Source: Shimia_B sp039198835
GTDB taxonomy: Bacteria; Pseudomonadota; Alphaproteobacteria; Rhodobacterales; Rhodobacteraceae
Reading direction: 5' to 3'
Assembly: GCA_039198835.1 (NCBI GenBank)
Contig: JBCCTH010000112.1
Location: 1 to 9,121, forward strand
DNA length: 9,121 nt
In this document: piece by piece, positions 6,506-9,121 of the stretch
How the letters are laid out: each line of letters begins with the position of its first letter
Position numbering within the stretch: the stretch's first letter is position 1
The notes under the pieces: model-generated
Told to the model about the DNA's origin: nothing
Databases searched by the model: none
What the model saw: the letters and a program-made list of their open reading frames with translations, nothing else
Translations under genes and position numbers: made by a program

Positions 6506-6589
6506 GTCGTGCTCATAAAGTTCTTCACGTTTATGAAATTGTATTGTGACGACCGCGGTGAGATCAAGGCATGATTGAAAGGACATTCC
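6506..6589. promoter_or_regulatory. metR-metF divergent control region with dyad and metR promoter
   Basis: On the minus strand TTGATC (6567-6562), an 18-base spacer and TACAAT (6543-6538) form a good sigma-70 promoter for metR, placing transcription start near 6531. A perfect inverted repeat TTCA-N6-TGAA (6524-6537) overlaps that start. Its half-sites are those of the E. coli MetR site (TGAA-N5-TTCA), but in outward order, so it is a candidate rather than a proven MetR site. For metF a plus-strand TATTGT (6542-6547) could be a -10 box lacking a good -35, as expected for an activator-dependent promoter. AAAGGA (6578-6583) is the metF ribosome-binding site, six bases from its ATG. Confidence 0.5.
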
Positions 6590-7429
6590 ATGTCGCAGGC
6601 CACGCTCTCGTTTGAATTCTTCCCGCCGAAAGACCTTCCGGCCTCGTTCAAACTCTGGGAGACGGCGCAAGCGCTCATGCCCTACAGACCCAGACATGTC
6701 TCGGTGACTTATGGCGCGGGCGGCTCAACCCGCACGCTCACCCATGAGACGGTCGAGGCGCTGACGGCGCAGGGCGCGAATGTTGCAGCGCATCTGACCT
6801 GCGTGGGGGCCTCTCGCGAAGAAACGTTGAGCGTGGCCAAACGATATAGAGAAGCCGGGGTGAAAGAGGTGGTGGCGCTGCGCGGCGATGGCGCGCGGGC
6901 CGAGGATGGCTTTTCATCTTCGCTTGAGCTCGTCGAGGCGCTTTGCGCGGAGGGGCTTGGGGTCCATGTCGGGGCATATCCCGAGCCGCATCCTGAGAGC
7001 AAAGGGGCCATGGCCGATATCGAATGGTTGCGTGCAAAGTTTCAGGCGGGCGCCTCGATGGCGATGACGCAGTTCTTTTTCGAAGCTGACACCTTCCTGC
7101 GCTTTCGGGATGCCTGCGCTGCTGCGGGGATCACCCAACCGATAACGCCTGGCATCCTTCCGATCACGGATTGGAACCGAACAAAAAGCTTCGCCGCCCG
7201 CTGTGGCGCTGCCGTGCCCACGTCGCTCGACAATGCGTTTGCTGCCGCGCGGACGGAGGATCGGTGCGATCTGCTAGCACTCTGTGTCGCGACCGAGCTT
7301 TGCGACACGCTGCTCTCCGAAGGGGTGGAGCGGTTACACTTTTACACGCTGAACCGGGCGGAACTGACCGAGGATGTGCTGCAGGCCTTGGGATTGAGAC
7401 CGGCACCGGCGCTGCGCAAGGTGGCCTAA
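6590..7429 (+). CDS. metF: 5,10-methylenetetrahydrofolate reductase
   Basis: The 279-residue flavoenzyme reduces 5,10-methylene-THF to 5-methyl-THF, the methyl donor for homocysteine methylation to methionine. It is a cytoplasmic FAD-dependent TIM barrel. SFEFFPPK (7-14) carries the catalytic glutamate (E9, equivalent to E28 of E. coli MetF). AAHLTC (66-71), VALRGD (95-100, D100 equivalent to D120), AYPEPHPES (129-137), MTQFFF (159-164, Q161), PGILPI (187-192) and HFYTLNR (250-256) are all family motifs. The length fits the bacterial catalytic-domain-only form. The ATG at 6590 has AAAGGA six bases upstream and was preferred to an in-frame TTG at 6575. It diverges from metR, its probable activator. 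The stop TAA interlocks with the TAG of the facing hydrolase gene (7426-7429). Confidence 0.97.
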   Translation: MSQATLSFEFFPPKDLPASFKLWETAQALMPYRPRHVSVTYGAGGSTRTLTHETVEALTAQGANVAAHLTCVGASREETLSVAKRYREAGVKEVVALRGDGARAEDGFSSSLELVEALCAEGLGVHVGAYPEPHPESKGAMADIEWLRAKFQAGASMAMTQFFFEADTFLRFRDACAAAGITQPITPGILPITDWNRTKSFAARCGAAVPTSLDNAFAAARTEDRCDLLALCVATELCDTLLSEGVERLHFYTLNRAELTEDVLQALGLRPAPALRKVA

Positions 7430-8127
7430 CGCTCTGCCTCAGCCATGGTCAGACTGATTTTACCCACTGCATCGATGCTGCCAGTTAGGACATCTCCCGG
7501 CACGACGGCGCCCACGCCGGCAGGCGTGCCGGTCATAATGACGTCGCCAGGCACCAGATGGTAGTAGTGGCTTAGGTCGCTGATGATCTCATCCAGCGAC
7601 CAAACCAAATCCGACAAATGGGCCTCTTGCCGTGTTTCGCCATTGACGGCGAGGTGAATGCGCCGGCTTCCGATCTCAGTTACGGTGTCGGCAGGCATCA
7701 AGGGTGCCAGCACAGCGGCCTGTTCAAAATCCTTGCTCACATCCCATGGGCGTCGTTTGGACTTAGCCTTATCTTGCAAATCGCGCCGGGTCATATCTAG
7801 GCCGCATCCGTAGCCAAAGATATGTTTATGCGCCCCTTCGACCGGGACGCGAAAGGCCGCACTGCCAAGCGCGATCACCAACTCCATCTCATGGTGCAGG
7901 TTTTGCGTGCCAGGTGGAAAGGGCATGGTCGCCCCGCTCTGTACGACATGCGCGGGCGACTTCGTGAAATAAAACGGAGCTTCACGGTCCACTTCATTGC
8001 CCATTTCCGCGGCGTGGGCCGCGTAGTTGCGACCGACACAAAAGATGCGGTTGACCGGATAGACTGCGTCGCGCCCCTGCACCGGGATGTGCTTTGTCTC
8101 AGGCGGGGTGAAGAGATAGTCGGCCAT
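7426..8127 (-). CDS. Fumarylacetoacetate hydrolase family protein (acylpyruvate hydrolase-like)
   Basis: The 233-residue protein is a short, single-domain FAH enzyme that should cleave a C-C bond of an acylpyruvate using a divalent metal. VGRNYAAHAAEMG (31-43) is the signature of the YcgM/FAHD1/fumarylpyruvate-hydrolase branch. The metal ligands are E80 and E82 in HHEMELVIALG (78-88) and D111 in GYGCGLDMTRRDLQ (105-118). IMTGTPAGVG (197-206) closes the active site. The N-terminus MADYLFTPPETKHIPVQGRDAVYPV resembles fumarylpyruvate hydrolases of gentisate degradation, but no gentisate dioxygenase or maleylpyruvate isomerase is nearby, so oxaloacetate decarboxylase or general acylpyruvase activity is equally possible. 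The ATG at 8127 has GGAGG five bases upstream and was chosen over longer in-frame starts up to 8187. Confidence 0.92.
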   Translation of the reverse strand: MADYLFTPPETKHIPVQGRDAVYPVNRIFCVGRNYAAHAAEMGNEVDREAPFYFTKSPAHVVQSGATMPFPPGTQNLHHEMELVIALGSAAFRVPVEGAHKHIFGYGCGLDMTRRDLQDKAKSKRRPWDVSKDFEQAAVLAPLMPADTVTEIGSRRIHLAVNGETRQEAHLSDLVWSLDEIISDLSHYYHLVPGDVIMTGTPAGVGAVVPGDVLTGSIDAVGKISLTMAEAER

Positions 8128-8204
8128 GGCGTCCTCCATCGGTGTGTGTGGGGAGATGATGGGCAAACGCATGGTTCTGCAAGCCAAATACGTTAAGCTA
8201 CGGA

Positions 8205-8223
8205 GGCCAAACGGCGGTTTGCC
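8205..8223 (-). terminator. Weak hairpin in the gap downstream of the UbiG-like gene
   Basis: CAAAC (8208-8212) pairs with GTTTG (8217-8221) across a GGCG loop, extended by GG (8205-8206) with CC (8222-8223) and one bulged base. It lies about 40 bases after the UbiG-like stop on the minus strand and has no U-tract. The rest of the 134-base gap (8128-8261) shows no gene. A weak promoter for the hydrolase (TTGCAG, 17 bases, TCATCT on the minus strand) can be drawn just upstream of its ribosome-binding site but is not convincing. Confidence 0.2.
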
Positions 8224-8261
8224 TGAGACTGGCTGGGGCTGGTTACGTCGACAGAGCGGCT

Positions 8262-8972
8262 TCAGACCGGTTTGCGCGCCACACCCATGTAGATGATGCC
8301 CGTCACCGGTAGCGCGCCAAAAACGAAGTCACCTTTCCCATTGATCCCACGTAGCCCAAGACCCGTCTCTGGCCCAGGGACCAAACCAACGCCCGTCATC
8401 GCGCGGCGGAGTTCACCGGGTTTGATGAACATGTCTGGGTCATGCGTGCCTTTCGGCAAAAGACCCAAAATGTCCTCGGCGACGGTGATCGTGGCCAATC
8501 GCGCGAGCGGATTTCGGTTGATCGTGTCATAGAGAAATACGCCGCCGGGCCGCAGCACGCGCAGAACTTCAGCCAACACTTGATCAAGATCGGCGACATG
8601 CTCCAGGACATCGACGCAAACAACCGCATCAAAAGCGGCATCGTCGTAAGGCAGCGCCTCGCCCACACCGACGTCGTAGCGAATGGTCTGATCCATCTGC
8701 GCAGCGCGCGCTTGGGCAGCCTCAATCGCTTGCGCAGCCGGGTCGATACCCGTCACTTGCGCGCCACGCAACGTGATTGCTTCAGCCATAAACCCGCCAG
8801 CGCAGCCGAGATCGAGCACGTCTTTACCTGGCCAATCAAAGTGTTTGTCAAACCAACCAAGCCGCCCCGGCACCATGTTCTTGAGCGTACGCACCCATCG
8901 GATGTCGTCAGACCACCAGGACGCGGCGACATCGTCATATATGGTGAGGTTGTTGCGGTCAGGATTGGACAC
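8262..8972 (-). CDS. UbiG-like SAM-dependent methyltransferase
   Basis: The 236-residue class I methyltransferase resembles UbiG, which performs both O-methylations in ubiquinone synthesis. VLDLGCAGG (52-60) is SAM motif I and TGIDPA (74-79) holds the ribose-binding acid. VCVDVLEHVADLD (118-130) and LRPGGVFLYDTINRN (140-154) are the post-motifs. LLPKGTHDPDMFIKPGEL (171-188) is the strongly UbiG-like segment matching MVPKGTHDVKKFIKPAEL of E. coli. The N-terminus differs: after AASWW it reads SDDIRWVRTLKNMVPGRLGW instead of the usual FKPLHRINPLRL, so it may be a paralogue acting on another substrate. The start is GTG at 8972, with AGAGG seven bases upstream on the minus strand. It probably follows the partial upstream gene in an operon, with a gap of 34 bases. 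Confidence 0.85.
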   Translation of the reverse strand: MSNPDRNNLTIYDDVAASWWSDDIRWVRTLKNMVPGRLGWFDKHFDWPGKDVLDLGCAGGFMAEAITLRGAQVTGIDPAAQAIEAAQARAAQMDQTIRYDVGVGEALPYDDAAFDAVVCVDVLEHVADLDQVLAEVLRVLRPGGVFLYDTINRNPLARLATITVAEDILGLLPKGTHDPDMFIKPGELRRAMTGVGLVPGPETGLGLRGINGKGDFVFGALPVTGIIYMGVARKPV

Positions 8973-9006
8973 CGGAACGCCTCTCTTCGCGGTGAGGGCC
9001 GGCGAC

Positions 9007-9121
9007 TTAGGTGCGTGATCTCATAAAGCGATGGGCGAAGCGCCGCAGTATCCGGGTGTCACGGCGTGAAATGGACGAGACGATGTGGATCGCCCTTTTT
9101 TTGCCCAAGACCCAGAAGAAA
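9007..9121 (-). CDS. C-terminal fragment of an unidentified protein
   Basis: A minus-strand frame enters from the right edge and ends at TAA (9009-9007), giving about 37 residues: FFWVLGKKRAIHIVSS, then ISRRDTRILRRFAHRFMRSRT. The hydrophobic start and very basic tail would suit the cytoplasmic end of a membrane protein, but this is too short to assign. GC-rich third positions favour this frame over the other minus frame open here, whose codon use is less typical. The stop lies 34 bases before the UbiG-like GTG. No plus-strand gene is credible in 8973-9121. Confidence 0.4.
   Translation of the reverse strand, partial: FFWVLGKKRAIHIVSSISRRDTRILRRFAHRFMRSRT

Noticed and set aside
5576..6574. 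A 332-codon open frame on the plus strand opposite metR
   Set aside because: It mirrors a well-supported metR gene, shows no recognisable domain and is the sort of antisense frame that GC-rich codon use creates.
6472..6678. A 68-codon minus-strand frame across the metR-metF gap
   Set aside because: It overlaps metR in a different frame and the metF 5' end, and its sequence resembles no protein family.

Overview
The window looks like ordinary chromosomal DNA from a high-GC alphaproteobacterium, most likely of the Rhodobacterales type. The evidence is GC-rich third codon positions, very tight gene packing, a divergent metR/metF pair, a UbiG-type methyltransferase, a rhomboid protease starting MFPIRDHNP, and a tRNA-Leu with encoded CCA. 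I see no integrase, transposase, phage gene, CRISPR array or toxin-antitoxin pair. I did not find a convincing new multi-gene system. The points of interest are small-scale gene architecture.

Layout. 1-790 (-) is the N-terminal 263 residues of a family 8-like glycosyltransferase that runs off the left edge. A 72-bp divergent gap separates it from an exported MltB-type lytic transglycosylase (863-1669, +). That gene converges on a CaiB/BaiF class III CoA-transferase (1666-2829, -), which is preceded by a 14-codon leader ORF whose stop overlaps the CoA-transferase start. Upstream on the same strand are tRNA-Leu(UAA) (2905-2990, -) and a small exported TPR-like protein (3004-3540, -). Across a 75-bp divergent gap lies a rhomboid protease (3616-4389, +), coupled by an ATGA overlap to a GFA/CENP-V-like zinc protein (4386-4751, +). 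These face a SuhB-type inositol monophosphatase (4748-5539, -), which follows the regulator gene metR (5600-6505, -) after a 60-bp gap containing a strong hairpin. metF (6590-7429, +) diverges from metR. It converges on a fumarylacetoacetate-hydrolase-family gene (7426-8127, -), followed upstream by a UbiG-like methyltransferase (8262-8972, -) and the last codons of a further minus-strand frame (9007-9121).

How they fit together. The clearest functional unit is metR-metF: a homocysteine-responsive LysR regulator beside the gene for 5,10-methylenetetrahydrofolate reductase, with a good metR promoter and a dyad in the shared gap. The other genes are mostly housekeeping (cell wall, membrane proteolysis, phosphatase, C-C hydrolase, methyl transfer) and share no obvious pathway. 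All three convergent gene pairs overlap by exactly four bases through interlocked stop codons, so there is no room for a terminator between them.
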